Source of the DNA: Streptomyces sp. NRRL WC-3549
GTDB lineage: Bacteria; Actinomycetota; Actinomycetes; Streptomycetales; Streptomycetaceae
Assembly (NCBI RefSeq): GCF_000721935.1
Contig: NZ_KL585407.1
Location: 637 to 15,902, forward strand
Direction: 5' to 3'
DNA length: 15,266 nt
The notes below the pieces were generated by a model. It saw only the letters and a list, made by a program, of their open reading frames with translations, was not told where the DNA came from and made no database searches. A program made the position numbers and the translations under genes. Below, piece by piece: positions 14,415 through 15,266 of this stretch. Every line of letters starts with the position of its first letter. The stretch's first letter is position 1.

Positions 14415-15059
14415 TTACGGCTCTCGCAGGTACGGGTCGGCGCGGGTCACCGGTTCCGGGCCCGGGCCGCCGGAGGGCGGCAGACTGCCGCCGTCGCCCG
14501 TGGAGGGGCCGTAGGGATCCCGGCCGCCGGACGCCGAGCGGTTCCCGGTGGCGCCGTCCGCGGACTTGATCCCCTTGCCGATGCGGGCGGTGGCGAAGCC
14601 CAGGAGCGCGGCTCCCGCCAGGAACGCCCCGGGGCGCCTCCGGGCGAAGTCCTGCAGATCACCGACGAGCCCTTCGGGCCCTCGGCTCTGGATGCGGGAA
14701 GCCGCCTGGTGACCGCCGTCGGCGACCTGCCGTACCGCACGCGCGGCCGAAGAGCCGCTCCGGTCACCGTCGCTCATGTCCTGCAGTTCGTCGGCCAGCC
14801 GCCGGACGTTCTCCGCCAGGCGGTCGGTCTGCGCCCGGGCCTGTTCCTGCAGGTTCTCCCGCAACTCGCCCGCGACGTCACGGGCACGGGCCGTCGCCTC
14901 ACCCGCGACGTCGGACATCTGGTCCCTCGCGGTGCCCGCGACCGCGCCCGCCTTCTCGCCCACCAGGCCGGCTCCTTCACCGGCCTTCTCGCGTACAGCG
15001 GGTGGTACGGCCTCGGATGCCTTGCTGCTCAAGCGGTTCGAACCGTCGAAGTCACTCAA
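14415..15059 (-). CDS. Hypothetical single-TM protein with LEA/apolipoprotein-like helices
   Basis: I do not recognise a named family. The 214-residue protein has a long Ala/Glu/Arg-rich amphipathic region at about residues 20-95 (repeated GEKAG/GEATARA-type units, then LRENLQEQARAQTDRLAENV). A short linker follows, then one TM segment (FLAGAALLGFATARI, about 146-160) and a disordered Gly/Pro-rich tail (170-214). Its layout parallels the DUF3618 protein two genes downstream. The start is TTG at 15059: it is followed directly by SDFDGSN, and GAGGAGG lies 4 nt upstream; no ATG or GTG in frame fits. It heads the operon with the Holin-X and DUF3618 genes. A membrane-protective or membrane-shaping role is inference. 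Confidence 0.8.
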   Translation of the reverse strand: MSDFDGSNRLSSKASEAVPPAVREKAGEGAGLVGEKAGAVAGTARDQMSDVAGEATARARDVAGELRENLQEQARAQTDRLAENVRRLADELQDMSDGDRSGSSAARAVRQVADGGHQAASRIQSRGPEGLVGDLQDFARRRPGAFLAGAALLGFATARIGKGIKSADGATGNRSASGGRDPYGPSTGDGGSLPPSGGPGPEPVTRADPYLREP

Positions 15060-15134
15060 TGTTCCTCCTCGGTCGGTCCTGCCGGTCTCCGGCTGGATGG
15101 TCAGGGGGGCCGAACGGCGGACCGCGCCCTTCCC

Positions 15135-15162
15135 ATCATGACAACTCTCACAACATGCGCAA
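15135..15162 (-). promoter_or_regulatory. Weak candidate promoter of the three-gene membrane operon
   Basis: On the minus strand TTGCGC (15157-15162) and CATGAT (15135-15140) are 16 bp apart. The -10 matches 4 of 6 positions but the -35 only 3 of 6. The spacer holds a direct repeat ACAAC-TCTC-ACAAC (plus strand 15141-15154). This is the only AT-richer patch upstream of the TTG start and the likely place for the promoter. I saw no GGGTAT-type SigB -10. Confidence 0.3.
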
Positions 15163-15212
15163 AAGGGGCGTCCAGGTCTGGTGGTGAGGGCACTTCGCTC
15201 CGCGTACCCGCT

Positions 15213-15230
15213 TCCCCGCCGCAGCGGGGA
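15213..15230. terminator. Small hairpin near the right window edge
   Basis: TCCCCGC and GCGGGGA form a 7-bp stem around a CGCA loop. It may belong to a gene outside the window; nothing else is identifiable between 15163 and 15266. Confidence 0.3.
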
Positions 15231-15266
15231 CCGTCCGTCGAGTGGACACCCCGGGCCATCCGTGGC

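Overview
The window looks like a stretch of Streptomyces (or close relative) chromosome. Base composition is very GC-rich, third codon positions are almost all G or C, start codons include GTG and TTG, and each recognisable gene is of a type usual in that genus. I saw no rRNA, tRNA, CRISPR array, transposase or prophage structural gene. It reads as core or near-core chromosome rather than an inserted island.

Layout. 1-1543: the 3' part of a class F sortase gene (+) faces an aquaporin Z-type gene (-), with a strong shared hairpin between them. 1705-3459: a stand-alone LigD-type 3'-phosphoesterase (-) diverges from a secreted GH16 beta-glucanase (+). 3559-5768: an aldo/keto reductase (+) meets a membrane-anchored Ser/Thr kinase (-) tail to tail, with a single base between their stop codons. 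5923-9000: an Lrp/AsnC regulator and a HAD phosphatase (-), coupled by an ATGA overlap, diverge from a FUSC-family membrane protein (+). 9099-10166: a beta-propeller lactonase (+) sits behind a DasR-like (dre) palindrome. 10259-12292: a degenerate CbiX/SirB-like protein and a BadF/BadG-type (N-acetylglucosamine kinase-like) kinase (-). 12470-13147: uracil-DNA glycosylase (+). 13308-15059: a three-gene operon (-) encoding two single-helix membrane proteins with long LEA-like helices and a Holin-X family protein.

Main anomalies. Two genes, the kinase and the FUSC protein, are each split across two reading frames, and each split lies at or next to a run of six C. One frame needs a base removed and the other needs a base added. 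Homopolymer sequencing error is the simplest reading; true frameshifts or programmed frameshifting are the alternatives. The sugar kinase seems to lack a core beta strand, and the CbiX-like protein has lost its first conserved His.

Regulation visible in the sequence. Three genes (aldo/keto reductase, ung, CbiX-like) have a TAGAGT or TAGCAT -10 box 7-8 nt before the start codon and no Shine-Dalgarno sequence, so they are probably leaderless. The dre-like palindrome links the lactonase to the aminosugar regulator DasR. Helically phased CCATTGG-like motifs lie between the Lrp/AsnC gene and the FUSC gene. Nothing here is clearly a new defence or biosynthetic system. The 13308-15059 operon is the best candidate for undescribed biology.
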